64,000 bases of DNA. Origin: Nostoc edaphicum CCNP1411. Lineage in GTDB: Bacteria > Cyanobacteriota > Cyanobacteriia > Cyanobacteriales > Nostocaceae. Numbering within the stretch: position 1 is the stretch's first letter; each line of letters opens with the position of its first letter. The position numbers and the translations under genes were made by a program. This document shows positions 1 through 8,046 of this stretch, in pieces. The notes under the pieces were generated by a model. The model was not told the DNA's origin and searched no databases. It worked only from the letters and a program-made list of their open reading frames with translations. The DNA is taken from assembly GCF_014023275.1 (NCBI RefSeq), contig NZ_CP054698.1, positions 4,402,001-4,466,000 on the forward strand. Direction: 5' to 3'.

Positions 1-21
1 GAGCACATGATAATAGTGAGG

Positions 22-66
22 AGCGTCGGTATAACCTGAAGTTAAGGGTTAAACCGACGCTATTTT
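22..66 (+). terminator. Hairpin terminator at the window's left edge
   Basis: A 9-bp stem (22-30 agcgtcggt, 53-61 accgacgct) encloses a 22-nt loop that can pair further (aacc with ggtt). It is followed by a short T-rich run. It would end a plus-strand transcript entering from the left of the window. It also lies just past the stop codon of the small minus-strand gene at 76-249, so it separates two converging units. The T run is short, so termination strength is uncertain. Confidence 0.5.
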
Positions 67-75
67 TAATGATTT

Positions 76-249
76 CTACTCTACCGGAATGGTGCGTCTA
101 AATTCATCAATTAATTCATCCAGTTCTTCCAAAGCCTGATTTACGTCAACTCTCAAAGTTCCCAGGTTTGGTTGCTCCAGTAGGCTTAACAGGTACTCGC
201 GTTTATTTTGAACTGCGACAATTCGCTCTTTTATAGTCTGTAGATCCAT
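76..249 (-). CDS. Small conserved-looking protein, 57 aa
   Basis: An open frame encodes 57 residues starting MDLQTIKERIVAVQNKREYL and ending in DEFRRTIPVE. The composition is strongly helical and charged, with leucine spacing that suggests one or two amphipathic helices (residues 3-27 and 36-52). There is no signal peptide or membrane segment. A purine-rich stretch (aggaaaaaaata) lies just upstream of the ATG. I do not recognise a named family. The tidy amino-acid composition and clean start and stop favour a real gene, and it stands alone between a terminator and the DUF2854 gene. Function unknown. Confidence 0.5.
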   Translation of the reverse strand: MDLQTIKERIVAVQNKREYLLSLLEQPNLGTLRVDVNQALEELDELIDEFRRTIPVE

Positions 250-417
250 TATTTTTTTCCTATCTTTAACTACCTTTAAGTTTAAAGTTAACTCAAAATC
301 CTGCCTTCTGGGACACTATACGCCCTTTTAACTGGGAACGATCTTCTTCCCTAATTTGTTACTCATAGCCGATGATAATAAAACTGACGTATTCAGACTT
401 TATACTAATTTAAGCTC

Positions 418-987
418 ATGCTACGCCAAATCTCTTTGGGAACACTCGGTTTAACTATCGGCGGCATATTAACGGTTATTGGCTTCATCGCCTATGCTGA
501 TAATAATGCCACACTCAATCTTGTCGGATTTTTTTACGGCATTCCTCTCTTGTTGGGAGGACTAGCGCTGAAAGCTAATGAACTTAAGCCAGTACCCTTT
601 AGCCAAACTACGTCACCTTCAGCACTGATGCTACGCCAGCAGCAAGCAACTGATACTCAAAATAAAATTCGCAAAGATATTACCCGATATTGCTACGGTC
701 AAGATGCTCATTTAGATACAACACTTTCTTTTCTGGGTTTGAGTCCTACAGACCAGGAGCGGCCAACAGTCACAGGGTTGCGAGAAACAGAAGTTAATGG
801 GAACTATGCCCTAATTTTAGAATTTGATTCACCGCTAATACCATTTGATGCGTGGCAAAAAAAGCAGGAAAAAATGACCAACTATTTTGGCCCTGGATTG
901 GAGATTCAAATAACACAGCCATCTGAAAATACAATTGAGCTAGCGTTGATCAATACTCAAAAAGAGTCACTAGTCAGCAGTCAATAG
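418..987 (+). CDS. DUF2854 family membrane protein
   Basis: 189 aa. Two hydrophobic helices close together at the N-terminus (about residues 6-28 and 33-51) are followed by a soluble domain of about 130 residues. The pattern of a short N-terminal hairpin, then an RKDITRYCYGQDAHLD segment and a TGLRETEVNGNYAL strand, fits DUF2854, a family of cyanobacteria and chloroplasts with no assigned activity. The expected location is the thylakoid or plasma membrane with the bulk on one face. The gene is monocistronic. Downstream is a repeat-rich spacer carrying an insertion sequence. The family call is from memory of the sequence pattern. No catalytic residues are evident. Confidence 0.75.
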   Translation: MLRQISLGTLGLTIGGILTVIGFIAYADNNATLNLVGFFYGIPLLLGGLALKANELKPVPFSQTTSPSALMLRQQQATDTQNKIRKDITRYCYGQDAHLDTTLSFLGLSPTDQERPTVTGLRETEVNGNYALILEFDSPLIPFDAWQKKQEKMTNYFGPGLEIQITQPSENTIELALINTQKESLVSSQ

Positions 988-999
988 TCAGAGGATGTT

Positions 1000-1158
1000 T
1001 TAAAAGTCCTTTTATCGGGAGTAAAACGTTTTAGATCCCCCAAAGTCTCCCTTATTAAGAGGTTGTTTGAAAAGTGTTTCGCTGTGACTTTTATCACTTT
1101 TAGATCCCCCTAAATCCCCCTTAAAAAGGGGGACTTTAATTCTGGTTCCCCCCTTTTT
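1000..1158. repeat. Dispersed repeat and CCCCCT/AGGGGG palindromes left of the IS
   Basis: The stretch around 1000-1035 (aggatgttttaaaagtcctt, then cgttttagatccccc) is the reverse complement of 12003-12052, and a diverged copy lies near 2895-2925. It is followed by palindromic runs of the type gatccccctaaatccccc / ttaaaaaggggg. The insertion sequence that follows appears to have landed inside one of these palindromes, because the complementary G-rich half resumes at 2861. No gene is visible here. Confidence 0.7.
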
Positions 1159-2859
1159 AAGCTATCCATTATAAACATCTTTCTTAATAAGAACATTGAC
1201 AAAAAAGAGTAGTTATGTAGGGAAGGATGGAAGCCAAAAAATCACAAGTGACAGGAGAAAATGGGCACGAGAATCAACAGAGTTTGAAAAAGTGAAATTT
1301 TCGCATGGCAACTTTGGTGTAAAAAACTAATTATCGGTAGTGGAAGAAGGAAAACACCGCAGAAACCGACGATAGGATGGAGCAATAATTAATTATTGAA
1401 AGACTGGCAAAGCAGCCAACCCTCAACCAGATCATGTAATCGACTTAATCCACGCCAGAGAACTTTTACACCTGGAGAGCCATCGCTTTTGCGACCTAAA
1501 AACCCACCAAGTCGAGCAATCCAATTGACCACTTGAGCCAGAGTCGGTGGTGTAGTATGAGGATAAAGTTGATGATGAATAGTGGTGTAGAGGACTTGCC
1601 ACTCATGAGTGGCTAAAACTAGTTCACAACTAGCATCAGGCTGAAAACGAGCTAAGTAAGTCAGCCACAGCAAACGCCAAGCAACGATACTGTAGGTAGC
1701 CAAAGCCATCTCGATTCTGTGGGCAGTTTCGAGTTGTAACTTCTCAATGCCACAGCCACTTTTTTAAAACATAGTGATAACGTTCAATCAACCAGCGATA
1801 ACTATACCATCGCACATACAGCTCGAACATCTTCCAGACAGGTAATCTCTAAGGTAGTCAGCAGTAACCAGGTAATCGGCTCGATCTCTGGTGGTGGCTC
1901 AACTTCTGTGACTAAAATAGCCTGCAATGTCACTTAGTTGCTAGAAGTTCTGTTTTGGGGGCGATTCTGCGGTGGTGCAATGGTAATTGTGGCATGACGA
2001 ATCTTCAAGATGGCTGTTCTTGGCGTTTGAGTCGCAGAGCGTTTTACCTCTACTGTCATTGTGCCAACCGACTCAACAGACTCTAAAGTTGACCATAAAT
2101 GCTGCTCACTGCCAACTAGACAGCGATTTTGAGTAGCTCGAATCAGAAAATCTGACCCAGGACGACGAGCATCAGCAAATAAGTCATAAAAATCGGCTTC
2201 TCGGTCAGCAATCGTCACTACTTGTACTGATTCGGGAATGATTGAGTCAGTTTTTTTCAAAGCATCAAGCCATCTTTGACTTTCTTTTTCTTTTGTCGGT
2301 TTTTGTTTCCTTTGTTCAGATTTTCCTAGTTCTTCTTCGTTTCTTGACCACACATCTTGCTCGATGATGCCCAATGGTATTCCCTGTGGGGAGACAGTGA
2401 AGACTGAGTGGACTTTTAACCCTTTGGCATAAGAACTATCGAGATATCCTGTTCCCGATAGAGCTTTGTGGCTGGTGTAGTTAAGTTCTGTGGTATCTTG
2501 TATTGCCAAGACTACTCTATGTTGGGTAATTCGCTCTACTGTCGCATCGATATGTCCTTGTCTAATCATGGATGGTTTGATGTACGGTGAATCCCAGAAG
2601 TCATAGGTGGCTTTCGTTTGCGCCCATGTTTCACTTGCTTGCAAAACACTGGCTTCCGGTTTCGCACTTAAATTTTCGACTATTTTGATTAACCGTTTGG
2701 TTCTTCTGGTGTCACCTAATTCGGTTCTTTCTAGTTCCTGTGTGATCCATTGTTCCATTTGCTGACTTTGCGATGCTTCCGGCTCTTCGTATAGACAATA
2801 CACAATCTCTGGCTTTTGTCCAATTTTCTGTTAAGAAAGATGTTTATAATGGATAGCTT
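1159..2859. mobile_element. IS4-type insertion sequence, about 1.7 kb, inactive
   Basis: Perfect 29-bp inverted repeats bound the element: 1159-1187 (begins aagctatccattataaac) and 2831-2859. AGCT lies at both outer tips and could belong to the repeats or be a target duplication; because AGCT is itself palindromic the exact edge cannot be fixed. The single gene inside, on the minus strand, is a decayed transposase. The intact termini mean the element could still be mobilised in trans by a related transposase. The flanks are the two halves of a CCCCCT/AGGGGG palindromic repeat. Confidence 0.85.
1389..2803 (-). pseudogene. IS4-family transposase, broken by a nonsense codon and frameshifts
   Basis: The N-terminal part (2803 to 1934) has the LGDTRRTKRLIKI segment typical of the Tn5/IS50 branch of IS4, plus the first two catalytic aspartates in LAIQDTTELNY and TIADREADFYD. 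An in-frame TAA at 1934-1936 then interrupts it. Reading on in the same frame gives VTLQAILVTEVEPPPEIEP before a shift near 1820. The next frame carries the family signature Y-x2-R-x3-E-x6-K (YSYRWLIERYHYVLK, about 1761-1806) with the third catalytic residue. An extra T in a run at 1760-1765 shifts frame again into the C-terminal part (1709 to 1389). At least three lesions rule out a working enzyme. The start is a GTG at 2803; a later ATG is possible. Confidence 0.85.
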
Positions 2860-2860
2860 G

Positions 2861-3025
2861 CAAAGGGGGGTTTAGGGGGGAACTAAAATTTTTGATACCG
2901 ACAAGAGGACTTTTCAAACATCCTCTAAGGGGGACTTTTATTCTGGTTCCCTTTTTTTTCGAGGTCAGGGAGGATATAGAAGTGACTAAAATTACATCCG
3001 ACCACTTTTAAAACATCCTCTCAAG
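2861..3025. repeat. Right half of the palindromic repeat, with copies of the dispersed repeat
   Basis: Immediately after the insertion sequence the G-rich arm (aaaggggggtttagggggg) resumes. It is followed by a diverged copy of the repeat seen at 12003-12052 (accgacaagaggacttttca, then aacatcctct). A shorter partial copy of the same tail (cttttaaaacatcctct) lies near 3005-3021. Nothing coding is visible. Confidence 0.6.
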
Positions 3026-3108
3026 AAAAAAATTATTGTTACCCAGACTCCATATCTTTATGGCTTTTAAGTTATTTTTTGTGATTCTCTTAACCACTGA
3101 CTAAAAAG

Positions 3109-3369
3109 TTACTTTTCTAAACGAACTGCATACCACTGTAAATATTTTCCAGGGCCAATATCTAATTCGCAACTAGTGTCGAGTAAATATTGTGCTTGAG
3201 CCTCCAAAGTATCAAACTTTTGCAAGTCAGGCGGCAAATCTTGAATTATGAGTTGTTGGAGAGTTGTTTTTAGCTTGTCTAATAACTCTGATAGTGTCAG
3301 AAATTGTTCTGGTTGATTTGTTTCTAGAACAACAAAGTTATCCTGCTGATACATTAATGAGTCTGGCAT
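3109..3369 (-). CDS. crr7: CRR7-like protein (chlororespiratory reduction 7)
   Basis: 86 aa, soluble, no signal peptide. The ending CELDIGPGKYLQWYAVRLEK and the central LLDKLKTTLQQLIIQDLPPDLQKF match what I know of the CRR7 family. CRR7 is shared by cyanobacteria and plants, and in Arabidopsis it is needed for assembly or accumulation of the chloroplast NAD(P)H dehydrogenase-like complex. In cyanobacteria a link to NDH-1 is inferred only by homology. Length is close to the family norm. The gene stands alone between repeat-rich spacers, so context gives no support. The family call is fairly firm; the function is inferred. Confidence 0.75.
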   Translation of the reverse strand: MPDSLMYQQDNFVVLETNQPEQFLTLSELLDKLKTTLQQLIIQDLPPDLQKFDTLEAQAQYLLDTSCELDIGPGKYLQWYAVRLEK

Positions 3370-4020
3370 TTTAAAAATTTGGTGGATGTAAATAGGGTTA
3401 GATTTTTTGTAAGATTTTCCGGTTGTTTGTATAGTCCAAAAGATGGCGGTTTAATGTGTTGATTTGAAGAATTTATTAATTTTAATTTAGTAATTTTAGA
3501 ATAAACAACCGATTTTTTAGTTGACTAATATATTGTAGTAGAAATCTTCCTATCTTTAAAAAGTTGTTTGAGTCAAATATCTAATTAATTGAGATTTTAG
3601 GTGGATTTATGTCAAGTATTACTAGATATACTAAATCGAATTAAATAAGAACTTTTACTTAATTTGCTAACCTAGATTCACTAGATAATAAAGCTTTGCA
3701 CTAAGCTTTATCTGATCCTTATGTAATTATACTAAATCTCAGCAAACCTTCCCGAATAGACTAAATAAATTTAAGTCAGGTGATATTAATAATTTACTAT
3801 TAGCTATCTTCTAAGCGGATTTTGGCAATTGCATTGCTCTGCCTTACTAAGTTTCTAAACTAACTACAGAACTACATAATTCAGGTATGTATTTGCAATT
3901 CTCAAAAAAATTGTAATTTGACTTTAACAATGGGGAAATATAAAAGTAACAATTTTCTCTCAAAACCATAGCTGAACAAAAAGGTAACAATTGCCTTCGT
4001 GCTCCAATTATAGATTGTCT
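3370..4020. other. AT-rich spacer without a recognisable gene
   Basis: About 650 bp of very AT-rich DNA. Short motifs of the type ACTAAAT, CTAGAT and TAGATA recur through 3520-3780, in keeping with decayed heptameric repeats. I see no ORF with convincing composition, no RNA gene and no clear hairpin. The promoters of the flanking genes may lie here. Confidence 0.5.
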
Positions 4021-4221
4021 ATGCAACTTAGTTATCTACCGCTTGCTTGGCTCAAGAACATTGAGCAGTCCATTGTCAAAAAACAGTTGATTTTGAGGCC
4101 AGACACACCTTTGTCGCAAATCCCGGCATTGAGGAAAATAGCGATCGCCCCCATGCGATCGAGTTGCACAGCCTTTTTCAGGATAGTCCCGCAAGTGGAA
4201 GGCAACTCATGTCAGGCATAA
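4021..4221 (+). pseudogene. Possible remnant of a CBS-domain sensor N-terminus
   Basis: The frame from the ATG at 4021 reads MQLSYLPLAWLKNIEQSIV, then LILRPDTPLSQI, and later MRSSC. This resembles the opening of cyanobacterial sensor kinases with N-terminal CBS domains (an 'I...PLTVxPDTPL..xI' pattern followed by RSSC), but a normal CBS core is missing. The frame then overlaps, out of phase, the start of the response regulator at 4209. My best reading is a short leftover of a larger sensor gene. The resemblance is brief and could be chance. Confidence 0.3.
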
Positions 4222-5237
4222 GCCCATTTCCTCTTTCTACAAAGCAACCGCCACTGATTCTAGTGGCTGATGATGACAAGACCATCCGAGTGTTGTTGCG
4301 TAAAGCTATGGAACAAGAAGGTTATCGAGTGGTCGAAGTCAATGATGGTAAGCAATGTTTAGATGCTTACGAGGCTATCAAACCAGATATAGTTTTGCTA
4401 GATGCTGTAATGCCTGTAATGGATGGCTTTACCTGCTGTAAGCACTTGCTCCAAATTGCCAGAAATAATTTAATATCAGCCCTTGCAAATTTTGATACTA
4501 ACTCGACACTTAAAAATACGGTTATATCCAAGATATGGGAGCGCACTCCCATCTTGATGATCACATGCTTGGATGATGAGGAATCTGTAAATCGTGCTTT
4601 TGACGCTGGGGCGACTGATTATGTAACTAAGCCAATTCACTGGCCTGTATTGCGCCAGCGGTTGCGCCGACTGCTACAGCAAGCGCAAGTATACAAACAA
4701 TTAGAGGCGGCAAACCAAGCTTTGCATCACCTTGCCAATGTAGATGGCTTAACTGAGTTGGCTAATCGTCGCCGCTTTGACGATTATCTTAATACTCAGT
4801 GGATTAACCTCGCACAAGAGGGATCTCCTTTGTCAATGATTTTGTGTGATATCGATTTTTTTAAATTTTATAACGATAGATATGGTCATCCGGCTGGGGA
4901 TGTCTGTTTACAAAAAGTCGGTGCTGTCTTAAGCCTTAAGGTACAAAAACATCAGGATTTAGTAGCGCGTTATGGTGGCGAAGAATTTGCTGTGATTATG
5001 CCACACACCCCTGCATCTGGTGCAGTTCATGTTGCCTCTGTGATACAAGCCGGAGTTAAAGATTTGCAAATTGTTCATGACGGATCTGCGGTGAGTCAAT
5101 ATGTCACTCTTAGTATGGGCGTAGCGACTGTTGTTCCTAATTGGGAATCCTCACCTTCAGATTTGATCGTGATGGCAGATAAGGCACTTTATCAAGCAAA
5201 GGCTGGGGGGCGCGATCGCTTTATCTCAAGTTCTTAA
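4209..5237 (+). CDS. Response regulator with GGDEF domain (diguanylate cyclase)
   Basis: 342 aa. The receiver domain (about residues 14-150) has the acidic DDD pocket in ILVADDDKTIR, the phospho-acceptor Asp in VLLDAVMPVMDG and the conserved Lys in YVTKPIHW. A GGDEF domain (about 185-340) has DIDFFKFYNDRYGH and the active-site loop GGEEF, which should make cyclic di-GMP. The inhibitory RxxD site before the loop is degenerate (KHQD), so product inhibition may be lost. The receiver carries about 25 extra residues between helix 3 and strand 4 (ARNN...SKIWER). I chose the ATG at 4209 because GGAAG lies 6-8 nt upstream; a longer frame from 4164 exists. No cognate kinase is adjacent. Confidence 0.85.
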   Translation: MSGISPFPLSTKQPPLILVADDDKTIRVLLRKAMEQEGYRVVEVNDGKQCLDAYEAIKPDIVLLDAVMPVMDGFTCCKHLLQIARNNLISALANFDTNSTLKNTVISKIWERTPILMITCLDDEESVNRAFDAGATDYVTKPIHWPVLRQRLRRLLQQAQVYKQLEAANQALHHLANVDGLTELANRRRFDDYLNTQWINLAQEGSPLSMILCDIDFFKFYNDRYGHPAGDVCLQKVGAVLSLKVQKHQDLVARYGGEEFAVIMPHTPASGAVHVASVIQAGVKDLQIVHDGSAVSQYVTLSMGVATVVPNWESSPSDLIVMADKALYQAKAGGRDRFISSS

Positions 5238-5282
5238 TTGTCATTTGTCATTAGTCATTGGTCATTTGTCAATACCCAATAC
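5238..5282. repeat. Heptameric short tandem repeat (TCATTTG type)
   Basis: The spacer between two convergent genes consists of variants of the 7-mer (t)tgtcat / ggtcat: gtcatttgtcattagtcat, then tggtcatttgtc. This is the STRR-type repeat common in Nostoc-like genomes. The same unit recurs at 51541-51640 and, inverted, at 52555-52590. Confidence 0.7.
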
Positions 5283-6497
5283 CTAAGAAGGATAAACTGG
5301 CAGTGTGAAGTGAAACCATGCTCCATTATTGGGAGCAGAGTCCACCCAAATTTGACCATAATGTGCTAGCACGATGCGTTGGCATAGACAAAGACCAATG
5401 CCGTAACCTTCTGTGCCTTCATCCCGTTGCAGTCGGAAGTGATTTTCAAAAATGCGATCGCGATTTTCTACAGGAATACCAGGCCCAGTATCGCCAATAC
5501 TAAACTGAACTTTTTGCGTAGTGCGGTGCAATCCGGCGACGCTAATTTTGCCACCTTCTGGGGTGTATTTGATGGCATTATCCAACAGATTCACTAGCAC
5601 TTGCCGGATGCGTTCTGGGTCAGCATATACATAGGGCAAGTCATTGGGAATATCCGTTTCTACTTCTTGGGATTTGGCGGTGTAGCGATCGCACAATTCT
5701 TCCAGTACATCTAAACATAGTTTACCTAGCTGTACTTTTTGTGGTAAAATTGGAAACTCCGTATCTTTTCCACGACCCACCTGTAAAAGGTCGGCAATCA
5801 TCCGATCAATGACTTTAGTTTGATTACGGGCTTGTTTTAATAGATGCGCTGTCAAGGATGGTTTGAGACGCTGGAATTGGCCTGTCTCTAAATTGTAATT
5901 AGATTGGAGAGTTTCTATAGCGATCGCGGCGGCAGTTAGGGGATTGCGGAGATCGTGCGCCAGCATCGCAATCACCCGATCTTTAAACTGTAGCTGCTCT
6001 TGGAGGTTATCTTTTTCCTGTTTCAAGCGAAAAATTTCGTCTGAGAGTCGGATTAGTTCAGCAGAAACAGCAACTGAACGGATAGTGGATTTGGGTGATG
6101 TCACCCTAACATTGTCGTCTATCCGTTCTTGTAAGTCTTCCTGTAATTTTAAGTAGGCGTCTACAGCAGCTTGCCACCGAGGCCACCAATTTTTCAATTG
6201 CGCTATGATATTACTCCCAGCCAAAACCTGTCGTGGTTCTGGATGAATTTTAATTAAAGCTGGCGTTGCTACCAATTTAAAGTGTTCTGCTAAGTAAGGT
6301 TGTTGTCCAACATCGATAGTTTGAAGTTCAAAACTATACTCAGCCTGCAACTCTTTTAAGTAAGCACGTATTCGCTGCACTTGTTGGCGGGACTTGGGGC
6401 GTCCATCGACAAACAGTAACAGCTGGAGGGGAGCCTCAGAATAAATAGGCTGATCCTGGGAAACTTGCATGTAATCGTGTTTCAGCACTGGTAACAA
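5283..6497 (-). CDS. sasA: Adaptive-response sensory kinase SasA
   Basis: 404 aa histidine kinase. Residues about 23-110 form a KaiB-like thioredoxin-fold domain ([17 protein letters not shown] ... [20 protein letters not shown]) that in SasA docks onto KaiC and competes with KaiB. The H-box [15 protein letters not shown] has the phospho-acceptor at about His181. It is followed by the N-box ([14 protein letters not shown]), G1 (GDTGPGIP) and G2 ([12 protein letters not shown]). SasA relays the circadian phase of KaiC to the regulator RpaA. There is no transmembrane segment, as expected for the cytosolic enzyme. Length is close to the family norm. The true start could be the internal Met at about 6470. 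kaiABC and rpaA are not in the window. Confidence 0.95.
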   Translation of the reverse strand: MLPVLKHDYMQVSQDQPIYSEAPLQLLLFVDGRPKSRQQVQRIRAYLKELQAEYSFELQTIDVGQQPYLAEHFKLVATPALIKIHPEPRQVLAGSNIIAQLKNWWPRWQAAVDAYLKLQEDLQERIDDNVRVTSPKSTIRSVAVSAELIRLSDEIFRLKQEKDNLQEQLQFKDRVIAMLAHDLRNPLTAAAIAIETLQSNYNLETGQFQRLKPSLTAHLLKQARNQTKVIDRMIADLLQVGRGKDTEFPILPQKVQLGKLCLDVLEELCDRYTAKSQEVETDIPNDLPYVYADPERIRQVLVNLLDNAIKYTPEGGKISVAGLHRTTQKVQFSIGDTGPGIPVENRDRIFENHFRLQRDEGTEGYGIGLCLCQRIVLAHYGQIWVDSAPNNGAWFHFTLPVYPS

Positions 6498-7009
6498 CCC
6501 GGTGACGCTTTACAGAAAGTAAAATGGACTGACGGTTGTCGATGGTCGTTGTTTTTCTTCTTAATATCTATTTTAGATTTTCATATTCCTATCCGATCTG
6601 CGTTTTTGACATTAGACATATCTTTTTCAGCCTTTTGCCCCCTTTTGGCTAACTTCATCTCCAAGAAACACCCAAGCCCCTTGGATATAAGTCTTAATTT
6701 GCCCTGAATTAAAAATTTTCGCCAGAGTTATCAGCTGAAAACGTTATTACTATGTCAAATCGGTTAGTGCAGCAGCTTGTCAATTTGAGTACTCGCTTTG
6801 AACAAGCGATCTCCAAACAAACGCAGATGCTAATTGTATCTAATTTATCAGGAAGCTGTTAACTGTTCAGACCAAGTTTGTAGAGGGTTTTCTCAACCGC
6901 CAGTGCATTGGATGAAGTGTCTTCTTTGCCTCTACTCAATCCGACTAATGATTGTGAAAACAGCCATAGCTAACTATGCACTGCCTCTATAACTTGCGAA
7001 GCGCATCTT
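6498..7009. other. Spacer with ORF fragments upstream of sasA
   Basis: This contains the sasA upstream region and a short plus-strand frame from 6752 (MSNRLVQQLVNLSTRFEQAI...) that stops after 36 codons. Coding-like stretches in other frames follow (for example AVNCSDQVCRGFSQPPVHW). The pattern looks like a decayed hypothetical gene that may once have joined the frame at 7010. No RNA gene or clear terminator is visible. Confidence 0.35.
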
Positions 7010-7276
7010 GTGCCCAGCTTTCCTAAAAGAACCGCTGCCCTATCCCAGATGAACAGGGGATGGGTTGCCAGAGAGAAAGCTTTGGATAACATAGAGGCGA
7101 TGCCTACGGCGGTAAACTACGCACTTTTAGAGGAAGCACTCACTGCTTTCGAGGCTGCCAAGAAACTCTTGACCACAGCACAAGTAGCACTTTCCCTAGA
7201 AAATCAATTTAGAGATACTAGGGAAACTGCTGCGACACTTGACTGTTTTACCTATAACCTCAGCCGCCAAGAATAA
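7010..7276 (+). CDS. Hypothetical ORF, possibly a gene fragment, 88 aa
   Basis: The frame reads MPSFPKRTAALSQMNRG, then a long helical part (YALLEEALTAFEAAKKLLTT, then AQVALSLENQ). The alanine- and leucine-rich helices look protein-like, but the middle (gcgatgcctacggcgg) is a piece of a dispersed repeat, so part of the frame may be opened by repeat DNA. With the fragments at 6752-6960 it may be the tail of a decayed gene. No family is recognised and no ribosome binding site is convincing. Confidence 0.3.
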   Translation: MPSFPKRTAALSQMNRGWVAREKALDNIEAMPTAVNYALLEEALTAFEAAKKLLTTAQVALSLENQFRDTRETAATLDCFTYNLSRQE

Positions 7277-8046
7277 CGAACTTACGCTAAATCCCTGGAA
7301 TTGCTTAAAACTGGCATTTTCCAGCTATTGCCTTACTCAGCTTACCATCGTCAGATGAATAATTGCCAAAATCGATTGTAAGCCAGCGTTAGCGAACTTT
7401 ATCTATCTATTCCCCTCCTTGGGTGAGGCTAAGAGGGAATTTAATCCTAGTCTATCACTTCAGTTGCTTGGCGTAGGCTTTGCCCGCCGTAGGCATCTTA
7501 TTATAGTGTATCTGGAAGAAGTTTAAAGCTTTTACTAGCTAAAGAACGGTTTAGCTAGTTATCAATCAGTTATCCGCTCTAAGAATGGAATATTTCCAAA
7601 ACTCTCTGAAAATTTGTGATAATCCTTGTGGTGGAGTCCTAGATTAGATCACCCAAATGACAAAACTCTTATCTAGCAAGCATTCCAGATTTATTGATGT
7701 TTTTTTTCAAAAATGTTAGTTTGCCAGAATTTTAGGGAATTCTATAAATAAGCATGGGAATTATCAAAACCTAATGGCTGTAAAACGAAGACAATACGGT
7801 AGCTTTTGCTACCGTTTACTCATTTTTGGAGATATCATCATCACCAACAGAGACATTTACGAAGAAGATGCCGTGAGTCGGTAGTGTCGTTTTGGTGATA
7901 CAAATAGTCAGAGAGCAGAAAAAGCAGGGATACAAGGGATATAAGGGATATAAGGGGAAAAAGAGAAAACCATGCCCAATGCCCCATTCCCATTTAATGA
8001 ACAGTCTGCGCTAGGGTAGGAATTGAAACTCAATTTGTGATTTCCT
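7277..8046. other. 770-bp spacer with repeats and one strong hairpin
   Basis: No gene is recognised. A dispersed repeat (ggcgtaggctttgcccgccg, 7471-7495) is present. At 7796-7815 an 8-bp perfect stem with a TTTT loop (acggtagc-tttt-gctaccgt) could be a processing signal or part of a small RNA, but only a short T run follows. The part after 7915 has agggatataagggatataag repeats and the upstream region of the SLH gene. Confidence 0.4.
7796..7815. other. Perfect 8-bp hairpin in an intergenic region
   Basis: ACGGTAGC and GCTACCGT flank a TTTT loop. The stem is uninterrupted and GC-balanced in an AT-rich context. No long T tract follows on either strand, so it is a weak terminator candidate. An operator or small-RNA stem is equally possible. 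Confidence 0.4.
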
